Below, piece after piece: positions 15,101-30,100 of a stretch of 64,000 nucleotides of DNA (positions are counted from its first letter, which is position 1; every line of letters starts with the position of its first letter). Under the pieces are notes generated by a model that had not been told where the DNA came from, made no database searches, and saw only the letters and a list, made by a program, of their open reading frames with translations. Source of the stretch: Lineus longissimus. Lineage: Eukaryota > Nemertea > Pilidiophora > Heteronemertea > Lineidae. The DNA lies in the NCBI RefSeq assembly GCF_910592395.1, contig NC_088312.1, positions 18,733,292 through 18,797,291 of the forward strand. Direction: 5' to 3'. A program made the position numbers and the translations under genes.

Positions 15101-18100
15101 CGAAAGAATTTCCTTGTCCACCTGGGACTTACAGTAATGTGACTGGTGAGTTTAACGTTCCCCCCTAGTTTGTGCCACATAATTAAGTCTCAGATGTTAA
15201 TCATAGGCAACAGGGCCTAGAAGTTTAATGTATGCTTGATAGTACGCTGAAGAGTATGATTCAGGTTGTATCATGGCTGTGGAGATCCTTTGCTTCACTA
15301 TGTGGCCCCAAGCCATATATATCCCCATATCCACAGTCTTCCTCCGCGTTCCAGGATCTTGTGCTGTTGCCTCTTACGTCTGCCTTTATCCATTCCTTTT
15401 TACAAGGCCTTGCCAATCCCTCTCAGTGCCAGCTCTGCCCTGGTGGTAAAGCCTGTCCGATGTCTGCTACAGTCAGCCCTGACCAGCCCTGTGCACCAGG
15501 ACACTATTGCTTGAGAGCAGCAAAGACCAAGGCACCTGTTCAAGGTATGTTTACTTCACAACAATTGCCTATGAATAGGAGGTGAGGACAGGATGCACAT
15601 ATCCTGTCTATTGCACTCGACCTGGTCTTAAACACACCAATATGTGATGTTAAGTGACTTAAGGTAGGATTGATGTCATAGTTTATACAACTGAGGAGAC
15701 ACCCCTCAACACTATGTTCTCGCTTTTTGCGTAAAGAAGATAAACTTGCCCAATTGGCTTTGACGCATCATTAGTTGCTAATAATCCAAGATTTTAATCT
15801 GTCTTGACCAATGCCTCTCTAATTCTCCCTTTACCCTAATCAACAGGCGGTGATGCAAATATATGTCCTGTGGGCCATTTCTGTCCTGAAGGCACAACCA
15901 AACCTGAACCCTGCCAACCTGGTACATACAGCAACCACACTGGCTTGATGGAGGCACACCACTGTGCAACATGTCTACCTGGGATGTACTGTAACGAGAG
16001 TGCACTAACTGAACCTACAGGACTTTGCAATAAGGGGTAGGAAAGCAGCTGGATTGTAAGATACTTGGCCAGTTAGGTCCTGGTCAAACTCATACACAAA
16101 TATTGTTAGTTCCAAGCCAAACTCTGACTCATTAGTTGTGGGCTTGTCATTGATCATTTCAATGAGGCTTATAACTGAGATTCCTGGAACCCGTTGTGAA
16201 TTGTCACATTTGACGGTAGGACTTTTGCAAGCCACACTGGCAGAATATGGAACTCGCTTGACTCTTCGGTGCGCAAGAGTGGTTCTGCGGCCAGTCACAA
16301 GACAGGGCTGATGACCATGCTCTTTGTAGAGACGTGAACAATTAGTGACCAATTTTGTTTCTTGCAGCTTTTATTGCCCTCCTGGATCTGCTTCTCCAAA
16401 TGCATCAGTCCATATCTGCCCTGTGGGGAATTTCTGCCCTGTAGGATCCCTTCGCCCTACTCCTTGCCCGAGGGGAACATATACCAACACGACGAAGAAC
16501 GCCAATGTTTCGCTATGTGGGAGGTGCGATGCTGGGAAATTCTGTGGCAATACTGGTCAGTATCCAGTTGACTACTCTCAAGTACGGCACACACGAGCGA
16601 CTCAATCGAGGGCGACAGCCTCGTGACAAGGAAGCAGCATTGGTCAAAGAGACGCCTCGCTGCTGAGACTCGGGGCATTTTCTGTCACTCTGACTGTGAC
16701 CTTCAAATAAGAGTCCATAACAAGCATAAAGCATGTATAAGCAGAATAGAGGCACTCAGATGTGACCGACTCCGGTTTTCTCCAACAAATTATTTTTTCA
16801 CAGGTTTGTCCAGACCCACTGGAAAGTGCTCTCCTGGCTTCTTCTGCCCGGGTGGAAACAAGTTGCCTAATCCGCCCCAGTCTGCCTGTCCGATTGGATA
16901 CTTCTGTCCACGTGGCTCACCCTATCCTCTCGTCTGTGCAGCAGGCACTTGCACCAATTTCTCACAGGCAAGAAGGTGCTTGACCTGTCCGGAAGGATTT
17001 TACTGCACTCCCGATATGATCGTCAGAGGTAGGAATTTCGGTGATTATCTTTGCACGAGTAATCATTAAAGTGACAACTTGTCATTTTGTTGCCCTCAGG
17101 GTGACAGGTGCCGATGTTTCCATTATGCCACTCCTACAGCACGGCAGACCTATGTGTTTTCAAATTCCTACCAGTGGCCAACAGAGATATTCTGTTCATA
17201 AGCTTAATGGCTTTAAGCTAGTGACGCTCTCATGTAAGACCTCACAAGACTGGCATCAAATTTATGTCGGTATCCTTTCATTTTCAGGGAATTCCTCCTT
17301 TGGCTACTCCCCTTGTCCAGCAGGCTTCTTCTGCCCAAAAGGAACAGGAGCCAGCCCACGGCCCTGTCCTGTGGGGACATACAGCAGCGTTGAGGGACTG
17401 GCCCAAGCTTCCCAATGCCTGCAGTGCCCCGCAGGAAAGTACTGTAGCGCTTTGAACCTCACAGCTCCAGATGGGGATTGTGCCCCTGGATTCTATTGCA
17501 CCTTTGGAGTGAACGCTGAGCAACCATCAGGGAACGCTACCGGAGTTGGAGGGATTTGTCCCCTTGGGCATAAGTGCCCCCTTGGGAGTGCTGCACCAGT
17601 CGTATGTGAGGCTGGCACTTTCCAGGTAATGAGGAACCGCCGCGTGGCGCTGCAATCGATCATACCAAAACTCTCCATTTCCAATGCATTATCATGTTAT
17701 TTCTGAGCCCGAAAACGATCGCTTATTTTCGACCGATTTCGGAGACGTTTGCATCTTCCTGTTTTAAATCTATTGAGCTATCAGTTTCTTAAAATAATTT
17801 TGCGGAAAATATGCGCGATGCCAGTTATTGGGCACGTTTTCTGTTGTTGAAATCCTGTGCAAAAATGTACGCAATGGTTTCCCATGATTGACCTCATGCG
17901 ACGTCAACAGACCAGAAAATGACGTCATGGCGTCAGAAGGTACGATCGATTGTGGCGCCGCCACTGGCATTTATCTTAACGCCGGTTCCTCATTGAAAAT
18001 ACTGTTGCTGTTGATACATGTTTAAGCGGGTTGAGAGGTGTCTTTACCATGTAGGTCAAAAGCATGAAAATTAAGCCTGCCTCAGTGGGTTAAAACTCAT

Positions 18101-21100
18101 ACACACAGCATTTGTTTTTAGGATTTATGATATTCCATAGTTATGAATATTTGAATGTCTCTGCCTAAGTAAACTGCCCACATTCTGTGCTCTTTGACAA
18201 CATCTTCAGAAATTTATTTTCAAGACCCTAATGCTTAGCGAGTTTTGTGCACGCTGTGGAGGGGTTCAGAAATGTGTAAATCTCTGATGTTGCTCATTAA
18301 GGATATGGAGGAACAGCCCACATGTAAGACCTGCCCTCCTGGCTATTTCTGCCCAATGGAATCAAAATCTTATGAAAAGAACGTCTGCCAGACTGGTCAT
18401 TACTGCCCATCTGGTACACAGCATCCTGGACAGTACTGGTGTGAGAAGGGAACATTCAATAATTTGACAGGTAGGTTTTGAGTGTTTTACCTAGGGTTGA
18501 TAGAGCTCCTGTTCTACCATGGTAATTGAACTCATCAATAACATGATAAGTAGCCTAATGGCCAAGTGGTTAAAACCGCTGGTGACCTTGAAATAGACCC
18601 CAGCATACTTAGTGCTAAAAAAGGAGAAAGAAATTCACCATAAATTGTTTCAAAACATGATGAGTTTATCTTGTCATGACGGGGGTGACGATGTAACGAC
18701 GATATTCTTTTATATGGCGTTTTGCTTATTGATACTCTATCTTCTTTGACCAGATTATCAAACTTTAATTTTACTTTCAGGACAAACAAACCACTCCGCA
18801 TGTCTGCCATGCTCACCTGGTCACTACTGCTCCAGCGATGGTCTTGCTGTCCCCACTGGTCTCTGTGAGGCAGGCTGGTACTGTACACTTGGTGCTTACT
18901 TGTTGAGACCTCATGGAGTTGGAGGCGCAGGTTGTCATACAGGTATCTTGCCTTTCAAGAATTTGAGTCAGGAAGTTGTATATTTAACAGAATGTTAAAG
19001 AGTCGGTAGTGGCATCTGGAATCTTTGAGAATACATTCACAATCTGCCCTGATAAAGTACATCAAACTTAGCCAATGACTGTCAACCACATACTATTTAG
19101 TCCCCTAACCTGGCATCCCTAAAGGAGTCCAGTTCTGGCCTTTCGGAACCTGTGTCCGGGACAAGCTTACGGTAACTTGGATACTGCTGTGGTGTAGAGG
19201 CTTGGACTCTCGACTAGCGGTCAAGTAATCCCTGGTTCGATCCCCACTGTAGCCAGGTTTCTTAGTCTATCTTGCCCTTCTCCACCCTGGTATATACCGG
19301 TAAATGGGTACCGGTTGTATTGTACGCGCCGGTCACCGTTCCAAAGGTTGACCGCGCTCAACATTTCTTAACTTCCACTCTGGGGCCAATGCGCCAACCA
19401 CTGGGCCATAAAGGAATTCCCTCATGGTGGGCGGGTTAAGCCGTGCCATATACCTGGGGTTACTATACACCGGTCAGGAAAGCTCAGATTGTAATGCTGG
19501 CTGAGCAGCTCATGTGAGGTCAACTGAAAGGTTTAAGGACAGACCAGGTATAAATTGTGAAGTCAGATGATAACCTACAGCCCAGTTGATATCAGACTAT
19601 ATACCTAAAACACTTTGACAACAGATGACAGCATTTGTCACCAGAAATGGACTGTCCAGCTAAGAGAGAGAACACACAAAAGATGAAGCAGCAAATGAAT
19701 AATAAATCAATAACAGCCTCCTGACCATTTCAGTAAATCTGGTCTTATCCAGAAGACGTTTTCCTTCCAGGATCCTATTGTCCTGAGGGCAGTAGCTGGC
19801 CAATGGATTGTGACCCTGGCATGTACTGTGATAGAGAATTCCTGACCACTCCTCGTGGACCGTGTGATGAGGGCTTCTACTGTGTGGGGAATGCAACATC
19901 GCCACGACCTCAAGGAGTTGAAGGTACGTCGTAATGAGTCCTATCTCTGACTGAACGGGAATAGGATGCAGATCCAGATTTTAGGGGCACCGTGTGAGCA
20001 AGCAGTATTGTAAGTGACCAGCATACTCCTCAGCATAGGATTTCTAGATTTGTTTGGTGGCAAAATTGAATGGAGTCAACCAATCTGGGACCAAAACATA
20101 GTAATAGTGTACTCAATAGAGAGGGTGTCCTTATTAGAGAGGTGTACCCTAAGGGAGGTTCCACTATTTGGATTCTATTGAAATTGAAATGATGAACAAA
20201 TCATTTTACTTTCTTTTCAGGTGGACGATGTCGCCCGGGTTATTATTGCCCCAAAAGGAGTGCATCAGAGCAACCTTGTCCTGCTGGCTACTTCCAGCCA
20301 AGTTGGATGGCTGAGGCTGTATCTTGGTGCATCAGTTGTACGGCTGGCTACTATTGTAATGAAACTGCTCTTGCTGCACCCACAGGGCTATGTGATCCAG
20401 GTAATGCAGTATAGGCCTACTGGCAAAGTGAAAAGAAAGGTCCAATTTTCCTGTCATCTTGTCCTCTCATCAGAAAAGGGCCAGAATTAAAAACTCTGTG
20501 TTCTAGGCGTTATTTAGTAATGGGACAAAAAATGCTTGGCGTAGGTAGATATAGAGGTGTCTCTTATAAGCCCTCTTTCAGTACAACCATCAACTTTATG
20601 CAGGGTCTGTCTGCAAGTTGGATTTGATGCAATGTGGTTGTGGAGGGCGCAGACTCATTTCCATCAAATAGAATCACTGAGTTCAAAATGCGATAACATA
20701 AAAGTTGCAATGGCCAAAGTCTGATGGGGATTTCTTTCATAGGTTACTACTGCCCCATTGGACAAACTACCAGCAACCCAAAGCAGTTCATATGCCCACC
20801 CGGTTACTATTGCGAAAAAGGGTCAAGCATCTACCAGATGTGTCCCTACGGAACTTACCAGGACGAAACTGGACAAAGCTCATGCAAAATTTGTCCAGAA
20901 GGATACTACTGTGACCCTGGGCAACGTCTGCTTGTGCGGGGCGACTTTTATCCGTGTCCTGCTGGTCATTACTGCCCGAATGGTACCAGGACCGCTACGG
21001 AATGGGCGTGCCCTGTCGGCACTTATAACAACGTGACTGGTCTGAGCAGTGCTGATCAGTGTCAGCTCTGTACAGGTCAGTATTTAGACTTTAGTGCCAA

Positions 21101-24100
21101 TTAGTTGTGACTTCCAATTAGTTGCAGACTAGCAATCTTTTTATTGCTGATCAGAAAAATGATAATCGCTGCTCTGCGGCAAACTTCAGACTTGACCTTG
21201 GGACAACAAAGTCAGATTTGAACCCTAACCTTGTTCGTCAAACAATATGCTGTGATTACGGCAAAGGAATAGGCTTTCATGGTAACCATGGGTGCACTGG
21301 CGTGCCATACTTGGCACCATCTAGAAGTTACACACAGCATTAGAGTAATAATGAACGCGAAAATGAATGCGAAAATTGAGATGAATCTTGCACACTTCTT
21401 AATATTCTTCACTTCAGGTGGTTTCTACTGCCCTGGTGGGGGCATCATCCAGCCTTCCTTACCCTGCAGTCCTGGCTACTACTGTCGATCAGGCGCCAAG
21501 CTTGCCACACCACGCCAAGGGGATGATGCAGATTTATGCCCAGTCGGCCACTACTGCCCCGAGAAAACTGTTGAGCCTGTGCCATGCCCACCGTCAACCT
21601 ATGCTAATAGAACTGGTCTGCGGCAGGAGGAGGACTGTTGGCACTGCAGGGGTGGTAAGATTATGCTATACTCCATTGAGGACTTTGAAACAGCACCGTC
21701 ATTTGCAGAAGTTGGAACAAAATTTCCAAGTTTTAGATCCCTGGAGCCTCACAGCTGAGTGGTCAACACAGCTGGCTACCACCCAATAGGGCCCATGTTC
21801 ATCGATCCCAGGGAGAACGCAGGTTTTTATTTCTGGACAAACCTGTGTGACTTTCAAAGAACTAAAATTCCTGGTTAAGTCACAGTACGTTGAATGAGTT
21901 ATAACACCGAGGTTCCTTGTATCTTGTGTCTATCCCTTGGTAAGCATTTGACCACATCAACTGAAAAACACGAGTAGCTTGTGATGGACTCTGCCTCTGG
22001 TGGACAGGCCAATAAACCCCATTGGCACCTAAACGTAGTGGCATGTCAAAACATTCATCCCACCTGGGGGAGGAACACTACAGAGAGAATGACACCTTTA
22101 ACAGGACAAGGTTGCTGAAGAATAATAATATCCAATGTCAAAAGAACTCCAAAGAACTCAGTCATGCGCACGCATAACCGGAAACAAAATCTTCATGACC
22201 TAATCCCAGACAACATCTGGAAATGCAACAGAGGATAAGGATAATGTATACGTCTTGTATTTTCTTTTTAGGTGAATTTTGTGCTGTTGCCGGTTTGACT
22301 ACACCATCGGGACTCTGTAATCCTGGCTTCTACTGTCCTGAGAGCTCAGTGAATGCATCACAGAAAATATGCCCGGCCGGAAGCTATTGCCCTCAGGGTG
22401 AGTTCATCTGGTTCATATTTTTGAAAAATTGGTTTATTGCGATGTTTCATAATCTGCATGGCTTTTAAGAAACTAAAATTCCAGGCTCTTCACAACACAA
22501 TGTATGAATATTCGAGGGTCTGTCAGATGAGAGTAAAGCCGAGGTCCCTTGTATCTGAGTGTCTATGCCAGGACAAGTCAAAGATCCTGAGCAGGTGTAC
22601 AGTAGCCTTTAGTGGATCCATTCCTCTGCCAAAAATCCAATATGGTTACGATGCATGTAATAATGATGATGATGAGGTTATATTAACACATTTTGTGCCC
22701 CTGTCAGTGAATGGTTGAACTTCTTTTCCACTGTAGTAAAGTACATGTATGGATGTACCAGCTAAAATTAAAATGTTTCATATAACTTTCTGATTTCAGG
22801 CACGCACCATCCGTTCCCGTGTCCAAGTGGCACGTGGTCCAATGTGTCTATGCTGGTGGCAAGGAATGATTGTCTCGCTTGTCTGGCTGGGTCATTCTGC
22901 CGACAACCCAGGTTGACGTCACCGCAAGGTTCCTGCCATCCTGGATATTTCTGTCCTGAAGGTAATGTCTTTGTTGAACTGACTAATATGGCTGTTGTTG
23001 TGTGGACACTCGTTTAGATGCCTGTATGGCTGGTTAGATGCCGGTGTGTCATCTTTTACCAGCAATAACTTAAAGCTGCCTTACAAGGAAACCCGAGCGT
23101 GGAAGTCAGCTGGGTAGAAAGCTGTCAGTTGACCTGAGTAGAGGAACCAGAAATTCACTTAAGGGAGCAGTCTATGGGTATGCAACGTTGGGCACCAAGG
23201 GTCCTAAGAAGAGAAGAACGGAATAACCATGTTACATTGTGCCCAAAGTCCTTGTATTTTAGCAGAGAAAGTGAGAAGTTTGAAAATATTACTATAACAA
23301 CTATACTCTGGTCATACAGTCTGTCACTAGTTGGGCATAATTTGTTGTGCTTACGAGACTATGAATATGACCTCTGTTCCATTTTTAGGCTCCGACTCCC
23401 CCAAACAGCAGCCGTGCCCAATAGGTTACTTCTGTCCTAATGGCACAGGCGAACCCATACTCTGCTCCTCCGGGTCCTACAGCAACCAAACAAGACTGGA
23501 TCGCTGCAATATCTGTCCAGAAGGGTAGGTTTCCCATGCTTGGCTACTGAAAGAGTTGACAGCACTAGCCTCATGTGATTAACACTGCTGGCTAATTTCA
23601 CCAAAATGGGATAATGCGATGAATTTCTGCTTCCAAGGATTGCGGCGTGGGTTCGATCCCAGGGAGGATCAAGGATTGTATGTCTAGATCAACCAGCATG
23701 GCTCTTCACAACACAACTTATGAATAGTCAAGGGTCTACCGGATGAGACTAAGAGCCGTGGTCCCTTGCGTCTTAGTGTCAATGCCAGAGCAAGTAAAAG
23801 ATCCCACATAGGTGGAGAGTAGCGTAAAGTGGACTCGATACCTCCAGCAAAAATCCAATAGGGTTACGACGTTTGTAGTAATGATGATAATGAATAGAAC
23901 AAGGCATGACCTTTGAAACGATGTCAGGACAAATGGACTGTTTTGCGACTTCTTTCCTTTCTTGCAAAAGACCAAGGAGCACATTCAGTTTTGATATATC
24001 ACCATGCCTGCTAATTTCGAGTTACTTGGCCTACGTAAGGCTTTAATAGACACCACAGTGACTAGTACTGCAGCCATAAAAGAAAATGTCTCACAAATGT

Positions 24101-27100
24101 CTCATTAAGTTTTCCCTTTTGCAGGTATTATTGTCCTAAGAATGGTACCAGTGGCTATTATCCTCAGTTCGGTGTGTATGAATGCCCGGCTGGTTTCTAC
24201 TGCCCACAAGGAAGAGGAACTTCCAACATGAAGCTGTGCCCGGTTGGAACATATAACCCAACAACAAGGATTTTCAAAGTAAGTGAATACAGTAGAACCT
24301 CTCTATTAAGGACACCCTTGGGACTGACAAGTGCTGTCCTTAATAGAGAGGTTTCCTGATTAGAGAGGTCAAATTGAATGGAAACAACCAGTTTGGGACT
24401 GTGCTCACCTTACACATCACCTTAAATCAAGATCAGGGTGCCTGATATATGTCATATTTTCTGGCAGCCCGTCAGTTTTCTAGCTGAAGAGTTTCAGCAG
24501 GAGACAGGACCCTGCGTTTTCTCAATTCTCTCTCTTTGCCCTGCCTTTTTCTCAAAGGGCCCTGCGTCGGAAGGTTAACTTTTCGTTATACTGGTAGTAG
24601 TTCGTGTTGGGGGGAGGTGCCCTATCGATTTAACGCTTTATCCATGATCTGTTTTCACATCCACAGGTTGAGCAGTGCACCAAATGTGATGGTGGGCAGT
24701 ACTGCAATGAGACAGGTGCTGTCAACACGTCTGGCCCATGTAGCCCTGGTCATTACTGCAAGACTGGTGTGGACAAACCCGACCCGATGTCAAGAGGTTA
24801 CCCGCATTTGGGCAGTTGTGCCAAACAAAATCATACTGGTATGTTCTGATAGTAGAAGGTTCCCAATGGTGAATGAGTTCAAAAAAAGTAGTCACATTAG
24901 TTGGTGTAGATTGAAAATCACTCCCAGCTCTTCCTGAGAGCAATTGAAAGATTTTGGGACATCCAACAGAGGTTTCATGAGAAAGACTGATTATGCCAAA
25001 TCAACCCTGCTTGAGGCATTTCTAAAAAAGCTTTATGGCGCAGGGTGGGTGACTCTAGTCTCTTCGAAGAACGCAATAAAGGCTCAAGATCTCTGTTTTT
25101 GAGCAAGTGATTTTCCCCTTTCCGATGTCATGGAATTGGCACCCACCTCTGAGTTTAACACACATTCTGACATCATTTGACCATTACAGCCTTAGAACCC
25201 TCTATGGGACTGTTGTGAATCAGTTTGCGGTGGCATCAACAACTCAAACGACTTTATTCTTGAGTAACACATCTTGTTTGTTCCATGCAGGCATTGGAGG
25301 TATCTGTCCACAAGGCTACTATTGTCCAGAGGGTAGTGCGCTACCTCTCCCCTGTGACCAGGGTAGTTACCAAGACCGTGAAGGCCAGGACACCTGTAAA
25401 CAATGCCCGGAGGGATTTTACTGTCCGAACGGATTGTACAGTTACACAGATAAGCCGTGCCCAAGTGGCTACTACTGTCCTAATGGGACGCACCATCAGC
25501 ATAAGTTCCCTTGCCCTGGAGGTACCTTCAATCCCGACACCACCCAGCCTGATGAGTCATCCTGTTTACCCTGTACTCCCGGGAGGTACTGCCTTACTGC
25601 TGGACTGAGCGCTCTATCGGGGAATTGCAGGTAACAGCTGCTTCTTTGTCTCATCTTTTGTTTTTGTCCTTCAAATACTTATCAGTCTAGAACAAGGACG
25701 CACTTGATGACCATGTAGGGTAGGGCCTCAGCGTTCACTGGGAGATGGTATATATGTACCGGGCTTGTCACAACTCTTATTTTCCTTCTTTACCTGTTCA
25801 CCCATGATGGAGTTGATCAAGGACCTTGACGGAACAGTACCATCTTGTTCAGATTCGGCTGTCTTCTTGGTCCTACTCCTGGGCATTCCTGGACTTCTTC
25901 CTTGACAGAGCGTCTTCAAGTCATATTTGGGAATCTGGTTCTCTGCCAGCCTTGGGAATTCCAGTGGAGAGCTTCGTGCTCACAACAGAATTATCATACC
26001 AAGCACATAAGTTACTTCCTTTTCCAAACTGATCAGTTTCATGCTAAGAATTACTTTAAAAATATGAAAAAAGTGAGAAATATTGGGCTTTTAGAAATGC
26101 ACTCAGGTGATCTGCTAAGAAATCTAGAATTCATCTGATCGTCATTACATGTAGTAACTCCTCGTGTTTTTCAGTGCTGGCTGGTACTGCACTAATGCCT
26201 CCACAGATGTGAGACCCTCGGCAACATCGCAAGGTGGTATCTGTCAGAAGGGGCACTACTGCCCCATTGGGAGTTCAGCACCCAGACCCTGTACCCCTGG
26301 GTATTACTGCACGAGGGAGGGTCTTCAAAAACCAACAGGACTTTGCAATCAAGGTAAGCATGTTATGTCTACTCTCTGACTTAGATAAGTTGATATTATC
26401 GAGAAATAGATTTTGCAGGTATTACTGTTGCCGGTTTGTCAAAATCTACTGCCTTGCCTCTGATCTTTGTAGTTTTCTGCATCCATCTTAAGAGACTTGA
26501 TGTGGTGTACTGTAGGATTGCCATTTGTGCTCAGGCAAGCGTAGGGCTACAGGACTACCTGCTCTGCCTATACAATTCACAATGCAGAAATCAGATGTAA
26601 CGTGACGAAGAATAAGCCATTTAACAATGTTTAAAGCAAAATAGTGACAAATGGTCCCTGCCATTTTATGTTGCAGTGCCATTTTTTCATGGAAGAGTAT
26701 CATCTGCTGTCTGAAAACAGACCTTTCCAGCAGGAGCAGACCGAAAACCAGGGCGCGGAGCTCTCTTTATGAACTTGCCTGGACTGCTTTAAACTTGGTG
26801 ACTGCTACAAAATTGAAAGTTCGAAATGACCTTGTTGAAAACGGAAAAAATGCCCTGTCCCCCTCCTTCACAAGTTGCATCGACAGTCACCCTTTCCTTT
26901 TCTCTGATATGCTCATCTTTGCTGGTCTTTTCAGGGTTCTACTGCAGCATAAGAGCCAGCAGCCACAGCCCAAGGGACAATAATGTAACTGGTAACATCT
27001 GTCCCAAAGGCCATTATTGTCCCCAAGGCAGTCCTGCTGGGAAGCCTTGTCCTGTAGGTTTCTACCTTGATACCTTAGGCGCGTCTAAGAAGTCTGCCTG

Positions 27101-30100
27101 TAAACTTTGTATCCAGGGTAAGTAGAATGATTTCCATGTAAAGTGTTTTCAGATAGATCTGGCCAAAGGTTGCTTACCACTTGTCAATAAACTGTGATAG
27201 TGTGTTTACAAATAGGAATGTTACAAAGCCCTAGGCAGCCGGTGTCATAGTTGACCAGCTTTCGTTGACATCGTGAAAGAGCATTGGCTAGGCCCACCCT
27301 TAGGATAACCTAGTGTTGTGCACACCACTATCTTTTGGTAAATGATATCTGGTCACATTCTTGAGTTGAACAAAATACCTTTGGTTGGAACAAAAAAACC
27401 CACTACTCTACTTCTAAGCATTTTGATACTGCAAACTGCCAAATTATGTGACTGTGAAAACTGTCTACCTGGTCAGGATGGGATGCCAGGAGGGCTAGGA
27501 AGAGCTTTTCACAAAGAAAAATCTGTGAGGGTAACTGCAAATTGCATTTACTGCAAAATTTCTTGTATTTCAGGGATGTTTTGCAATGAAACTGGACTGA
27601 GCTATCCCACTGGGAACTGCACTGAAGGTTTCTACTGCCCTCCGGGGCAAACTTCCTACTCTCCCAGCAAGTTTACCTGTCCACTTGGTCACCACTGCCC
27701 AACAGGCTCTACTCTACCCATGCCTTGCCCAGCTGGAATGTACCAGGTATGGACGAGTAGATTCTAGAGACCAGCCTCCTTTCTGACCAGTTACCAAATG
27801 TAGATGTAGATGTTCGAAATTGTCACGGGTGCAGAAAAGGTGGGGAACCTCGGGGACTTTTTGGGAGCACTGTGGCAAAATAGTTGAGCATCAGCCTTGT
27901 GAACCAGAGGTCCCAGGTTTGATACCCAGCCAGTACCACTTTTTGACTCACAACAGGCCTGAAATGTTCTTGCGTGTGCTAGATTGTGGCTCCCCTTGGT
28001 TCTCCAGAAAGGTTCCTGGATAGCCTGGGTAATAATGTTTTCGATGATAGGGCACTTTGAGACAGTATATGATACAGTGAATAACGCTATATATAAACTC
28101 ACTATCATTGCTGTTATTATTTACCTCAATAGCTAAGTTGGTAGAGCAGCAGACAAAATCCCGGTGAAATACACCGTTTTTGGTGCATCACCCTGTCCTG
28201 TAGCTAGGCTCTTGGTGACCCTTGTACACTTGGCACTTCTTGTCTTCTCTTCACCTTTTTCTTATCATTTCTTCTGACTACTATCTTTCAGGATCTTGAA
28301 GGACAGCCAAAATGCATTGCTTGCCCTCCTGGTTATTACTGTACGCCAAAAGACCACCCTGTCGTCTCGTACAAGCCGTTTCCCTGCCCGTATGGCCATT
28401 ACTGTCTCAATGCTACAAAATATGCCACGCAATTCCCTTGCCCAAGAGGAACATTCAACAATGTCACAGGTATATTGTCAACTGTCAGTGCCACTTTTTA
28501 ATTCTCTTTTGGGCTGGTTCAGCTGAAGTGAAAGTGGATATTGAATGATTGAACATTTACATTTATGTACTGCAAAATCTAAAATGATTGCTCTGATGCA
28601 TTTCAAAAACCTTTTGCCTCTTGGGACAAGGAAGCTCCTACCGCTGAACGTCTCCAGGCGATACCTGGGGATCCGCAGGAGGCAGTTGTCTTCAGACCTC
28701 AGGGATTGCCAAGGGTTGGAGGTCGGGAGGATTACCAAGAACTAATTCATATTTGACCTTTTAGGCCTAGATGTGTCTCAATAATATTCAGATTTTCAAG
28801 TACAACCAGGTTTGGCAAGAAAAACACAGTCGCAGCCTAACAAGGCATTCGTGATAAGTGTCTTGTTTCTCATGGTCAGAATTGTGGGTCTTGTATCAAG
28901 TTTTGCAGCTTGACCAAACCTCTCAGTCAATTATTCTATTATCACAGGTGCTGAATCTGATGACGATTGCCAATCATGCTCTGCTGGGATGGCCTGCAAT
29001 ACTGATGGACTAGTGTTCCCTGCTACACCATGCGTCCCTGGTTATTACTGCAGGCAGGGGGTGAATATGTCCTCACCACAACAAGGTAAAGTCGCATCAA
29101 GATCTCAGCGTCATGGTCACTCATGATTTTGGCGATTACATTCCTTTGGCCAAAACAATATTACTGTAGAGCCTCTCTATTAAGGACACACTTGGAACTG
29201 ACCAATTTTGTTCTTAATAGAAAGGCGTCCTGATTACAGAGGTCAATTTGAATTGAAATGAGAGCTTTATAGGACCAACCTTGTATCCTCTAACAGAAAG
29301 AGTGTCCCTTAATAGAAATGGTGTCCTTAATAGAGAGGTGTCCACTAAGAGAGGTTCCACTGTACTTGAGTTAAAGGAAAAATGCTTGCTGACTGTAGCT
29401 GTTATTCTTGTTTCAGGTGATGCCATTGGAGACGTCTGCCCTGCTGGCTTTTACTGCCCAGTGCAGACGTCTGACCCACTGCCATGTCCTGCCGGCACCT
29501 ATAGTCCAAGCACGGGATTGATGAAGATGGGAGACTGCTTGAAATGCCTGTCTGGGTTCTTCTGTAATGAAACTGGTAAGGACAACCATTGATTGTCTCA
29601 TTAACTTCAAAGGAGACTTCTCTAATAAGGAAATTGTAAGAGAGCAAATCATTTGCAAGCAAGCAGTTTCCTAATGACCACGTACGTATACTGGAAGATA
29701 TTTTCAATAACAAAGAAAAGGTGAGCGGGAAAATATTTTGAGAAACTGATCATATTTATCCTCAGAGCCCTCATCCTTCAATTTCTTCTGAAATAAATTG
29801 TGGAGTTGAGCAAAATTCCAAAGAAATATGTTTTGTTGCATTCTTTTGTCATTCGTTTCAGGTCAGGGATCAGTGACAGGGCACTGCGACCCTGGGTTCT
29901 ATTGCCCAGTAGGCTCATTCGAACCGGACCAGGTCATCTGTCCGGTGGGTCAATACTGCCCGGAGCGGAGCAAGGAACCCACGTCATGTCCACCTGGCAC
30001 ATTCTCCAACTCAACTGGACTACATACGATGGGTCAATGTGACAACTGCAGGGCTGGGTATTTCTGCGAGAGACCAGGATTGACAGAGCCCAGTGGAAAA

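Noticed and set aside
19185-19260. tRNA gene
   Set aside because: A- and B-box-like sequences only; no complete cloverleaf, and a SINE-like body follows. The same applies to 28128 and 36790.
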